Assembly (NCBI RefSeq): GCF_905171775.1 | Contig: NC_053495.1 | Location: forward strand, 112,974,614-113,038,613 | Direction of reading: 5' to 3' | Origin: Rana temporaria | Lineage: Eukaryota; Chordata; Amphibia; Anura; Ranidae | DNA: 64,000 nucleotides | Shown here: piece after piece, positions 44,092 to 55,582 of the stretch | How positions within the stretch are numbered: the stretch's first letter is position 1 | Layout of the letters: each line of letters opens with the position of its first letter | Notes under the pieces: generated by a model | Told to the model about the DNA's origin: nothing | The model's input: the letters and a program-made list of their open reading frames with translations, nothing else | Database searches by the model: none | Position numbers and translations under genes: made by a program

Positions 44092-44748
44092 TGTCGGAGG
44101 ATTGGCATGGCCAGCCGCTGAGTGGCACTTTGGCGCATGCCCGTGCGCAAACGGCGCGCGTGCATGCGCGGTTCTGCGGGATGGCACGCGTGCGCACACA
44201 AGCGCATCCACGTGCACCAATCAGAGTCCTGGCCTGCCTACTTAAACCAGCCCCAGTCTCATGACGGGTTGCTGGTTTGTTGTCAGCTCCTGCCTGTTGA
44301 TTCTTCCTGTACCTGTGCTTGAATTCATTGGGACCCGGATTGACCCGACGACAATGCTCTCTCTCCTGAACCTGACCCCCGGCTTGTCTCCCTGGATCTG
44401 CTGCTGTCTCCAACCCCTGACCTCTGGCTTGTCCTTTGGACCTGTTACCTTCTCCAGCCCCTTGACCCTGGCTTGCATCCCGGACCTGCTTACAGTCTCA
44501 GCCTTGAACTTGCTCTCAGTTGTCTGAAACTTCTCCGGTACCTGACCTACGGCCTGTTCCCGTTACTTCCTACCAACTGAGCTCACTGACCAGCACCACC
44601 TGATCTACTATCAACTTTCAGCTCTCTGCTGGTAACTGGTGCCTCTTTGCGCCCTTCCCCGCTGTCTCACCTCCAGGGGGCGGAGTGCGCTAGGTCGCAA
44701 ATGTGAGCCGCTCTCGGCATCTCAGCCTCGGTGAGTACATGCCTGACA
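44092..44748 (+). repeat. 5' LTR of the chromodomain Gypsy
   Basis: 657 bp, TGTCGGAGG at the start and TGCCTGACA at the end. A repetitive CCTGACC-type pattern runs through its second half. Confidence 0.9.
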
Positions 44749-44762
44749 GTACAAACCAGCCA

Positions 44763-47700
44763 GATGTCCGAGGCCGACAGGGCGCGCTCGCCTTTCGAGA
44801 CCCTCTGCCAGCAGGTCTCCACACTTAAGGAAGCTGTGCAAAAATTGCAGGAAGGATACCTTCAGATTGATGGCCGCCTTCAGCATCTAACCGGATCACC
44901 TGCACCCTCAGCTCCAACTGTGGTGCCCGCTACTGGGACTTCGGCCCCTCAGGCCCCTGCAAGCCCGGCTGTAGTACTGACTCATCCCGAGCCCAGAGTC
45001 CCTACACCCGAGCGATTTGCAGGCGATCGCAGGAAGTACCGAGCTTTCAAGAAGGCCTGCTCCTTATATCTTGCACTTCAGCCCAGGACTTTCTTTTCAG
45101 AGGCCGTGAAAGTGGACTTTGTCATATCCCTCCTTACTGAGGAGCCGCAAGCTTGGGCTCATGGCCTAATGGAGCAAAGAAGCCCAGTGTTGGATTCCAT
45201 TGACACCTTCTTTGAACATATGGCAAAGCTTTAGGACGATCCGCAACGTACAGCTACGGCTGAGGCTACCCTCCATAGCCAAAATCAAGGAAGGAGACCA
45301 GTCAAAGATTATACCGCCGAATTCCGGAAGTGGTCAGCCGATACCGGTTGGAATGAGGCGGCTTTAAAATATCAGTTCCGACAGGGACTTTCGGAAGCTA
45401 TCAAGGATGAGCTAGCGAGAACTGAAACTCTCGCCACTCTGGAGGACTTGATTCAGTCTGCCACTCAGCTGGACAGGCGTTTACGGGAGCAGCGTTCCAA
45501 ACTACTCATCCCAACTGCATCCCTCCAAGGTCAGTCCCAGTGCATCCACCTCCCCCAGTTCCATCAGCAATTCCTGTCTCCGATCCGGAGCCTATGCAGC
45601 TTGGCCTAGTTCATGCTCCTCTTACCCCCGAAGACAGCGCAGGCGTCAACCCAACCTGTGTCTCTACTGTGGGGGTACTGGCCATTTTCTTCGCAACTGC
45701 CCAGTGAGACCCAGTAAGTTTGAATCCAAACCTGCCTGGAACTACTATGTTTCCAGTGCTCCACAGACTTATGTTGTCCTTTTTATCTCCCTACAGCTAC
45801 CGGAAAGAGTAACCCGCCTACCGGCTATAATTGATTCGGGTGCTTGCAGTTGCTTCTTGGATTCCACCCTTGCTCAGAAGCTACGTTTTCCTCTCCGTTT
45901 TAAGGACCATCATCTACAGACACGCTTGGCAGATTATCTCTCCCCCGCTCTGGACTAGTCACGCAGGAGACTAGACCTATTCTTGCCACCACCGACTCTG
46001 GACATCAAGAACTCCTACGGCTGGACCTCATCCCTTCTCCTATGTTCCCCATTATTTTGGGCCTCCCTTGGCTACAGGCACATGAACCACATATAAACTG
46101 GGTCGAGAAGGAGGTCAGCTTCACATCACCATACTGCTCCCAGCATTGTCTCACACCGGTTGTCGCTTCATGCTCAACCATTACAACTTCACCAGAGCAC
46201 CTCCAACACGTTCCCTCTGTATATCTGGAGTTTAGAGACGTGTTTGACAAACCGACCGTCTACCTCTTCATCGCCTTATGACTGCCCCATTGATCTCCAG
46301 CCAGGCTCTGAAATTCCCTTTGGCCGTATTTTTCCATTGTCGGAAACTGAGTTAAAAGCCCTCAAGGCTTACATTGACGAAAACCTAGAGAAAAACAGTT
46401 TATTCGTCCATCTTCCTCTCCCGCGAGGGCAGGAATCTTTTTCGTGGAGAAGAAAGATGAAGCTCTTAGGCCCTGTATAGACTACTGGGAATTGAATAAA
46501 ATAACCATTAAGAACAGCTTATTTCTGAGCTTTTCCAACGATTCCGGTCAGCTAAAAAAAATCCAAATTTGACCTTCGGGGCGCCTATAACCTCACCCGG
46601 ATCAGAGTGGGAGATGAGTGGAAGACTGCTTTTAGATCCAGGTTTGGACATTACGAATACCTCGTAATGCCCTTTGGACTCTGCAACGCTCCAGCTACCT
46701 TTCAACACCAGTTCAAAGATATTTTTCGTGAACATCTGGATGACTTAGTTGTATACCTGGATGACATCCTCATTTTCTCTGCTTCTGTTGAAGTACACCG
46801 GGTACATGTTAAAAAAGTTCTCACCATACTCAGGAACCATAAGCTGTACCTCAAGGCTGAAAAGTGTGACTTCGAGAAAACCACCGTACAATTTCTCAGA
46901 TTCATCATCTCCACCAGCGGAGTTGCTATGGATCCACAGAAGGTCAAGGCTATTCAAGAATGGCCAGCTCCAGGGGACAAGAAAGGGGTACAACGATTTA
47001 TTGGGTTTGCCAATTTCTACAGAAGATTTATCACCCGATTCTCTACTATTGTATCGCCCATCACCAAACTTACATGTCAGGGCAACTGATTTTCTTGGTC
47101 GCAAGAGGCCCAGGAAGCCTTCTTAAATCTGCATTTACCTCTGCACCCATCTTGCGACACCCAGATCCAGCGTTACCCTTCATATTAAAGGTAGACACCT
47201 CCGAGACAGCCACTGGGGCTATCCTATCTCAAAGACGAGGACAAAAGTTTCTGCTACACCCGGTAGCTTTTGCCTCTCGAAAGCTGAGTCCTCCGGAGAG
47301 GAATTACGATGTTGGGGATAGAGAGCTACTAGGTATTAAATTTGTCCTGGAGGAGTGGAGATACCTGTTGGAAGGGGCAGTTCACCCCGTCATGATTTTC
47401 ACCGATCACAAAAATCTGGAGTACCTACGATCAGCAAAACGGTTGAGACCCAGACAAGCCCGTTGGGCTCTTTTCTTTACCAGATTTTACTTTCACATCT
47501 CCTACAGACCCGGCTCCAAGAATGGGAAGGCAGATGCTCTCTCCAGGATATTCCCGGAAACCCCTCTTGTAACTGAGCCTAGTACCATCCTGTCCTCTCA
47601 AAATTTTATTTTGCTCTCCCAGACTGACCTGCTAACCTCCCTCAAGGCGGCATCCAGGCACTGTTCTGACCAGGAAACTATTTCTTTGGAAAGGCGTGAC

Positions 47701-48978
47701 GAGTTACTCTGGTCCCGAGGCAAAATCTTTGTTCCTCTAAAAACCAGGCATATGGTCCTAAGCACTTTCCATGACCACGAACTGGCAAGTCACTTTGGGA
47801 CTCGAAAAACTGCAGACCTGGTCTCCCGCTCCTTCTGGTGGCCAAGGTGGAGGCAGGACTGCAAGGCCTACGTCATGTCATGTACCCGTTGCCAGCATAA
47901 CAAGGGACCAAATACAAAAACTTGGGGGTTATCAAACCATTACCCATTCCTGAACGACTGTGGGCAGAAGTCTCCATGGACTTCATTGTTGATTTGCCTC
48001 CTTCTGGGGGCTTTACCACGATTCTGGTAGTGATCGAACGTCTCTCCAAGATCGCACACTTCCTGCCCATGGTGGGTACACCTTCTGCTGCAGACACGGA
48101 CAGAATTTTCTTTAAAGAGGTAGTCAGGCTCCATGGGGTACCTAAGAGCATTGTCTCAGACAGAGGTGTACAATTCACATCCAAAATCTGGAAGAAACTT
48201 TGTAAATCCCTGGAGATCAAGGTTTGCCTCTCATCTGCTTACCATCCTCAAAGCAACGGTCAGACGGAGAGGACGAATCAGACTTTGAAACAATACCTCC
48301 GTTGCTTCTGCTCGGTTTCCCAGGATGACTGGTCATCTCTACTACCATCTGCAGAATTTGCTTACAATAATTCCGTCCATTCCACCATCAGTCAAATGCC
48401 CTTTTGGTCCAACTTTGGCTTCCACCCTTCATTTCTCCCCAATTCCATCCCCGAGATATCCAGCCATTGAGGATTACATAACTTCTGTCCAGTTGAATTT
48501 CCGGAAACTCCAGGAAATGATGCAGCAGGCCCAGGAGGACCACAAGAAGTTTTACGATAGAGGGAAGAAGGAGTGCCCGGCTTTCGAAGCCGGGGAGGAA
48601 GTCCGGTTGTCAGCCGCCAACCTTAGATTGCACATTCCCTCACGGAAGTTGGGTCCGACATTCATTGGGCCTTTTTCAAAATTAAGCGGAAGATCAACGC
48701 TGTAGCCTTTGAATTAGCTCTGCCTAACTCTTTTAGGATTCACCCTGTTTTCCATGTTTCCCTGCTGAAGCCTGTTGTTCCCAATTCCTTCCCGGGGAGA
48801 GAAGAACTTCCACCCTCACCAGTTGAGATTGAGGGAGAGATGGAGTTTGAAGTGGAATCCATCTTGGGTTGCAGGAAAAGAGGGAGGCAACTTCAATACC
48901 TGATTAAGTGGAAGGGGTATCCTACGGAGGACAATTCTTGGGAACCCTCGAGAAACTTACATGCTCCACGGTTAATTT
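44763..48978 (+). pseudogene. Gypsy gag-pol with chromodomain, decayed
   Basis: Gag begins MSEADRARSPFETL at 44763 and meets a stop at 45232. The zinc knuckle CLYCGGTGHFLRNC is near 45660 and the protease DSGA near 45836. The RT has MPFGLCNAPATF and the catalytic YLDD (about 46755). RNase H follows (KVDTSETATGAIL, TDHKNLEYL), then the integrase zinc finger (HDHELASHF...CTRCQ, about 47775) and the DDE core: MDFIVDLPP, VSDRGVQF, and NGQTERTNQ. A chromodomain (LIKWKGYPTEDNSWEP) ends the protein near 48978. Chromodomains steer integration to marked chromatin. At least five frame breaks; inactive. Confidence 0.9.
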
Positions 48979-49052
48979 GAGCCTTTCACCAGGAACACCC
49001 AGAATTGATGTCCAGTTTGGGCGTCCGGAGTCCGCCCCTTGGGGGGGGGCAC

Positions 49053-49665
49053 TGTCAGAGGATTGGCATGGGCAGCCGCCGAGTGGCGCTTCGGCGCATG
49101 CCCGTGCGTGAACGGTGCGCACAGGAGCAGATCCACGTGCACCAGAGTCCTGGCCTGCCTACTTAAACCAGCCCCAGTCTCATGACGGTTGCTGGTTTGT
49201 TGTCAGCTCCTGCCTGTTTCTTCCTGTACCTGTGCCCGAACTCATTGTGACCCGGTTTGACCCGACGACTCTGCTCTCTCTCCTGAACCTGACCTCCGGC
49301 TTGTCTCCCTGGATCTGCTGCTGTCTCCAACCCCTGACCTCTGGCTTGTACTTCGGACCTGTTACCTTCTCCAGCCCCTTGACCCTGGCTTGCATCCCGG
49401 ACCTGCTTACAGTCTCAGCCTTGAACCTACTCTCAGTTGTCTGAAACTTCTCTGGTACCTGACCTTCGTATTGTTCCCGTTACTTCCTACCAACTGAGCT
49501 CGCTGACCAGCACCACCTGATCTACTATCAACTTTCAGCTCTCTGCTGGTAACCGGTGCCTCTTTGCGCCCTTCCCCGCTGTCTCACCTCCAGGGGGCGG
49601 AGTGCGCTAGGTCGCAAAGGTAAGCCTCTCTCGGCATCTCGGCCTCGGTGAGTACATACCTGACA
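49053..49665 (+). repeat. 3' LTR of the chromodomain Gypsy
   Basis: 613 bp. Same ends as the 5' LTR with internal deletions in the GC-rich third. Confidence 0.9.
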
Positions 49666-49927
49666 AACACTTATGCAGTGAAGAATGATTAAACCCCTGT
49701 TGGAAACGTTAAGGGCAGTTGATGTGAAATATCGTTGGGGGTACCCTTTTAAGATCACAGCGACAAGAAATGGGAAGACAGCAACACTTCAAAACAAAGA
49801 TGATTTGCAACATTTTATAGATGTACTAGAGTTACCGCAGGTGGACTTTCCAGATTGGAGATTAAAAAATCAAGGGCTAGCTATGCAAAGACCAGGACGG
49901 CAACAAGTGTCGGTTAGGGACACATAG

Positions 49928-51408
49928 GAAAAGTAGAGGAAAGGCATTAGAGATATATTTTCAGTTTTTGTCTTACTATAAGTATTAGTTGTGAAGGTTG
50001 AGGGGATGGGAGGGACTGTGGGGAGGGGTGGGTGGATAGGAGGTGGTCATTAGTGGTTTCGGTTGTTTTTCTTTTTTTTGGGCGTTTTATCCCATTTTTA
50101 CCTCTTTTCCCTCCCCTTTCCCTATCCTTGGGTTTTTTTTTTTTTCACCCATTCCCCCCCCCCCCCCCCCCCTTTCCCTGTCTTTGGGTTTGTTTGTTTT
50201 TTTGGATATCTCTGATACAAATGTTAAAAGCAAATGCAAAAAAAAAAAAAAAATGTAGAAGGTTAAATGGTTAAAGGGTTAAATGATGTAAGGCAAAGGA
50301 AAAAGAAAAAAAAAGGAAAAGAAGAGAGAGAGGTAAAAGGGGAAAAAAAAGAGAAAAAAGCCTGGGGAGCAGAGGTGCTCACTACATGTTCTTTTTTACA
50401 ATTTCTCCCCCTTAAGGTAGGTCCTGAGCAGGGGAGGGCTGGCAGGGTGGAAATCTCCCCCCGGGCTGGTGACACTATGCACAGCCTCTGGCCGCCACTA
50501 CCAAATGCTGTTTTTGCAGAGCAGGAATATGCTTGCTGTAACTCTGTTAACACAGGTCACGACCGCTGCTCACCTCCCACTGTGCAGCCATGCCTGTGTC
50601 AGCTCCAAGGTAGATGGCTGCAGAGCTGAGCTATGTCTCGTCTCACACATAGCTCAGCCTCAGCGCTCACCAGCGCTGAATCCCCTTCTCTCTTTGCACA
50701 GACACGATGAGAGATAGAGCTCATCTGCTCCTCCTACTTTTGAGTCTGCCCTGCCCACACTCCCCGGGCATGTGTGGGCACTGGACAGGAAGTGCGGACT
50801 CTGATGTATATGGGGTCTGTGCGAACTCTGATGTAAGGGGAGGCTCTGTGCAGACTCTTATGTAAGGGGGGCCTCTGTGCGGACTCTTATGTAAGGGGAG
50901 CCTCTGTGCGGACTCTGATATAAGGGGAGCCTCTGTGCGGACTCTGATATAAGGGGAGCCTCTGTACAGACTCTTGTGATCATGAAAAATCTTAGACTGT
51001 TTTCCTCGATCCATCACTTTTCCACGCTCTATGGGCCACTCGACTGGACTTGCCCCACAGGCCTAAGGCTGCCAGCCCTCCCCTGGTCCCGATGTAGGGG
51101 ACTTGGTTCTCCGTTAAGAAGTGGATGGGGTGGAGAGTCCGGATATGGATGTAAAGCCCTGACCGGACACGACACCCTTTTAGGGGGTAAACCATATGTA
51201 TATATGGTGGTTTATATGTTATATGTGATTTTTCCTTTTTTTTTGTTTGGTTTGTGTTTTTTTTTTTTTTTTTTTTTTTTCTCGCTCTCTCGCTCACCCG
51301 TGGTCTTGCTCCAATCCCTGTTCTCTTCGGCCCCTCTCTGGCCCCCCCCTCCTTTGTTGGGGGGGGGGGTGGTTGGAGGGGAGAGTATAGTAGGTAAGGA
51401 CCAGGAAG
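49928..51408 (+). other. L1 region between ORF1 and ORF2
   Basis: Noncoding, with T- and C-runs at 50070-50200, A-runs at 50235-50360, and a 29-bp minisatellite at 50795-50975 (GGACTCTGATATAAGGGGAG unit, about six copies). Long for an L1 spacer, so a further insertion may lie here. Confidence 0.5.
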
Positions 51409-53185
51409 ATGGCAGATAGAATGAAAATGATATCTTACAATGTAAGAGGTCTTTGTTCAGGTGGCAAGAGGGGGCGTCTCTGGCGCAAACTGCGTTGTAT
51501 GGGGGCGGAGATTGTTCTTTTGCAGGAGACGCACTTCGTGGCAGGGTCGATCCCTCGTATGCCCCTTTCTTTATATAACCAGTGGTTTCATGCATCATCA
51601 CCCATTTCAGCGGCAAGAGGAGTCACAATGGCAATACACAATGTCCTTTAATACCTATAGAAATACAAAAGGACCTTGAAGGTCAATATCTCTTTGTTAA
51701 AGGGAAGATTCAGGGCCAGTGCTATACTATAGCAACGATTTATGCTCCGAATAGTCAAACTGTGAAGTTTCTAATTAGAACCTTAGATAAGTTGGAGAAA
51801 TTTAGAGAAGGTCTGTTAATATTGGGGGGAGATTTTAATATTACTATGGATTCAAGTTTAGATACCTCATCCGGGAAAACCTTTTTGTCACAGAAAGAGT
51901 TAAGATGTGTTAAACGGCGTCTCCGTTCCTTACACTTGGTTGACAGTTGGAGGGTGTTACATGAGCAGGACAGAGACTATAGTTATTTTTCCAAGACGCA
52001 TTATGTGTATTCAAGGATTGACATGTTGATGATTGACCAATATTATTTGAGTCTAGTGGACTCTGCGACTATTGAGTCAATCACCATATCAGCTCATGCC
52101 CCAATAAGTTTGGGGGTGAGATCAGTATTGGTTGGGAGCAGGGAAAGAACTTCGAGATTAAATGAAGCGATATTGGATGATAACCAAAATGTAGAATCCC
52201 TGTCTAGCACATTGGCCTCATATTTTGAGATTAATGTGTCAGATGGGGTGTCGGACCAAGTGGTATGGGAGGCCCATAAGGCAGTAATGAGAGGGGAGCT
52301 AATCTCAATGGGATGGCGTATTAAAAGAGAAAAACAGAAGGAAATGGTAGCACTTTTAGAGGAGATACATAAAATAGAAATTAAACATAAAGCCCATTTA
52401 AAGCCAGGAGATGTGCAAAACTTAGAGAAGCTATGGGCAGATCTTAAACATCGCATGGATCGAAAAGTTCAAAATAAAAACAGATACTTTGCCTATCGCT
52501 TTTATGAGCAGGGAAATTAGAGTGGGAGGTTAATGGCCAGACAATTAAAGAAACGGCAGGAGGCACGCCACGTACACATAATAAAGGCAGGGAATAAACA
52601 GATAGTAGACTCCCAAGCACTAGCAGCTGAATTTCATCAGTTTCATTCGTCTTTATACAACATAGACCCGGTTGTGGGGGGGGGGGGTAGATAGGGGGGC
52701 AGGAGGATAGGATCCGGGAATATCTGGAGGCTGCAGGGCTGCAAGCAATACCAACTGCAGCCCTGGAGGAAATGGAAAAGCCCATCTCCATAGAGGAGTT
52801 AGGGAGAGCGATATCAGTCGCAGCGCAAAGTAAAAGCCCGGGGCCGGACGGTTTCACTAATATGTACTACAAAAAGTTTGCCTCTATACTCCTGACCCCC
52901 TTTGCAGATATCTCAACTCGGTTTCGGTTTCCAATCCATTGCCACCAGAGGCCTTAATTGCATATGTGACTGTCCTCCCGAAAGTGGGGAAGGACCCTCA
53001 GTGCTGTGCCAGTTACAGGCCCATCTACCTCCTGAACTCCGACGTTAAGTTCCTGTCTAAGTTTCTAGCTTTGAGGCTACTAGATCACATTGTTAAATTG
53101 ATTCACCCGGATCAAACGGGATTTATGAAAGGCCGAGAGGCCAGAGATAATACAATACAGGCCCTTCATGCATTACATTGGATCA
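51409..53185 (+). pseudogene. L1 ORF2: endonuclease and start of RT, 3' truncated
   Basis: Starts MADRMKMISYNVRGL, with the endonuclease blocks LLQETHF and LGGDFN, and SRIDMLMID. The frame shifts near 51620-51650 and again around 52520 and 52930. The block usually SDH reads SAH (about 52093), replacing a catalytic Asp. The RT start (SKSPGPDGFTNMYYKKF; ASYRPIYLLNSDVK; HPDQTGFMKGR) is present, then L1 sequence stops at 53185. The YxDD box and 3' end are lost. Confidence 0.85.
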
Positions 53186-55562
53186 GTGGCGGAATTATAG
53201 GGGTCGCTGAGGTCGCCATGGCAACCGGGCCCCTTGCTGCAGGGGGTCTTTGAGGGCCCCCTGTATACAGTATTTTTTAGGAGGAGTAGATGAGCTCCCC
53301 GATCCCAAGCCGAACTGTAATCAGCTCTGTGCGGGGAGCTCGTCACATTGATAACCAAGTGAAAGCAAAGTGAAAGCTCTTTGTCTCCCCCTACAGTGCA
53401 GTACCCGGCAGGAAGAGCTGCTAAGGTAGAAGACTGACATTTTTTATCTACTGTGTGTGTGCTCATGTGAATATGTATGTATGTATGTATGTATGTGAGT
53501 GTGCATGTGAATATGTATGTGAGTGTGAATGTGTGTGTGCATGTGTGTGTGCATGTGTGTGTGCATGTGTGTGTGCATGTGTGTGTGCATGTGTGTGTGC
53601 ATGTGTGTGTGCATGTGTGTGTGCATGTGTGTGTGTGTATGTGAATATGTATGTATGGGAGTGTGCATGTGAATATGTATGTGAGTGTGCATGTGTGTGT
53701 GCATGTGAATATGTATGTGAGTGTGCATGTGTGTGTGCATGTGAATATGTATGTGAGTGTGCATGTATGTGTTTATATCAGTGCGCACGGCAATGCCCCC
53801 TCTCTCTAGCCACCCCCTGGCTGCATTTGATGGGTACTGTGGCTATGTTTGCTAGCACAGTGGCTGCGTTTGATGGGCACAGTGGCTGCGTTTAAAGGGC
53901 ACAGTGGCTGCGTTTAAAGGGCACAGTGGCTGCGTTTAAAGGGCACAGTGGCTGCGTTTAAAGGGCACAGTGGCTGCATTTGATGGACACAGTGGCTACG
54001 TTTGAGGGCACAGTGGCTGCGGTTGATGGCACAGTGGCTGCGTTTGATGGGCACAGTGGCTGCATTGATGGTATCTGTGTGTGTTCATGTGCATATATGT
54101 GAGTGTGCATGTGTGTGTGTGCATGTATGTGTTTATATCAGTGCGCACGGGCAATGCCCCCTCTCTCCAGCCACCCCCTGGCTGCGTTTGATGGGCACAG
54201 TGGCTACGTTTGATGGGCACAGTGGCTACGTTTGATGGGCACAGTGGCTACGTTTGATGGGCACAGTGGCTGCGTTTGATGGGCACAGTGGCTGCATTGG
54301 ATGGGCACAGTGGCTGCATTGGATGGGCACAGTGGCTGCATTGGATGGGCACAGTGGCTGCATTGGATGGGCACAGTGGCTGCCGTTGAGGGCACAGTGG
54401 CTGCAGTTGAGGGCACAGTGGCTGCAGTTGAGGGCACAGTGGCTGCGTTTGATGGGCACAGTGGCTGCGTTTGATGGCATGTGTGTGTGTTCATATGTAT
54501 GTGAGTGTGCATGCGTGTATGTATGTGTGTGTGCATGTGAATATGTATGTGAGTGTGCATGTGAATATGTATGTGAGTGTGCATGTATGTTTTTATATCA
54601 GTGCGCACGGGCAATGCCCCCCTCTCTCCAGCCACCCCCTGGCTGCATTTGATGGGCACAGTGGCTGCATTTGATGGAACAGTGGCTACGTTTGATGGCA
54701 CAGTGGCTGCGTTTGATGGGCACAGTGGCTACGTTTGATGGGCACAGTGGCTACGTTTGATGGGCACAGTGGCTACGTTTGATGGGCACAGTGGCTACGT
54801 TTGATGGGCACAGTGGCTACGTTTGATGGGCACAGTGGCTACGTTTGATGGGCACAGTGGCTACGTTTGATGGGCACAGTGGCTGCGTTTGATGGGCACA
54901 GTGGCTGCGTTTGATGGGCACAGTGGCTACGGTTGATGGGCACAGTGGCTACGGTTGAGGGCACAGTGGCTGCGTTTGAGGGCACAGTGGCTGCGTTTGA
55001 GGGCACAGTGGCTGCGTTTGAGGGCACAGTGGCTGCGTTTGAGGGCACAGTGGCTGCGTTTGATGGGCACAGTGGCTGCGTTTGATGGGCACAGTGGCTG
55101 CGTTTGATGGGCACAGTGGCTGCGATTGAGGGCACAGTGGCTGCGATTGAGGGCACAGTGGCTGCGATTGAGGGCACAGTGGCTGCGATTGAGGGCACAG
55201 TGGCTGCGTTTGATGGGCACAGTGGCTGCGTTTGATGGGCACAGTGGCTGCGTTTGATGGGCACAGTGGCTGCGTTTGATGGGCACAGTGGCTGCGTTTG
55301 ATGGGCACAGTGGCTGCGTTTGATGGGCACAGTGGCTGCGATTGAGGGCACAGTGGCTGCGATTGAGGGCACAGTGGCTGCGATTGAGGGCACAGTGGCT
55401 GCGATTGAGGGCACAGTGGCTGCGATTGAGGGCACAGTGGCTGTGTTTGATGAGCACAGTGGCTGCTTTTGATGGGCACAGTGAGACTGCAATTGTTTTT
55501 CAGTTTCAGAATTTTTCAGTTTGCTTGCACTCACCCAAAAATGTTGAGTACCAGCCACCACT
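53186..55562. repeat. Minisatellite block with higher-order structure
   Basis: Begins with a CAGTGGCGG-type end (53186) and finishes with CAGCCACCACTGG (55550-55562), both hAT-like, but they do not form a clean pair. A TG/ATGT microsatellite (53450-53780) leads into a 21-22-bp minisatellite (GATGGGCACAGTGGCTGCGT) that fills 53830-55485, about 70 units. A composite of TG-rich DNA, TTTATATCAGTGCGCACGG, CCAGCCACCCCCTGG and minisatellite occurs three times (from about 53765, 54128 and 54590). Long open frames on both strands are an effect of the repeat and not genes. Confidence 0.88.
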
Positions 55563-55582
55563 GGTATATATGTATGTGTGTT

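Larger units (their letters stand above)
44092..49665 (+). mobile_element. Chromodomain Gypsy LTR retrotransposon inside L1 ORF1
   Basis: LTRs at 44092-44748 and 49053-49665 (TGTC...GACA), with target duplication AACAC (44087-44091, 49666-49670). A G-rich tract abuts the right LTR. The interior encodes gag, protease, RT, RNase H, integrase and a C-terminal chromodomain, in frames broken by many indels. The LTR lengths differ (657 and 613 bp), mostly from indels in the CpG-rich part, so it is considerably older than the gag-HEXIM element. Confidence 0.93.
42967..49927 (+). pseudogene. L1 ORF1, split by a Gypsy insertion
   Basis: ORF1 of L1 is a trimeric RNA-binding chaperone. The start is at 42967 (MSTRCRAAKQPSGGG). 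A TGA at 43426 interrupts the frame, which then continues with a coiled coil (EEIREEVGALGHRVEEWEMD) and RRQNIRMRGLP, the start of the RRM domain, where a one-base shift occurs near 43838. It continues through IDRVHRALFPAPH and stops being L1 at 44091, where the Gypsy begins. It resumes at 49666: YRWGYPFKITATRNGK...LPQVDFPDW, the C-terminal domain, ending at 49925. Without the Gypsy the two parts join directly. Confidence 0.8.

Noticed and set aside
53830..55485. CRISPR-like array of regular repeats
   Set aside because: The units are contiguous without unique spacers and the genome is vertebrate; it is a minisatellite.
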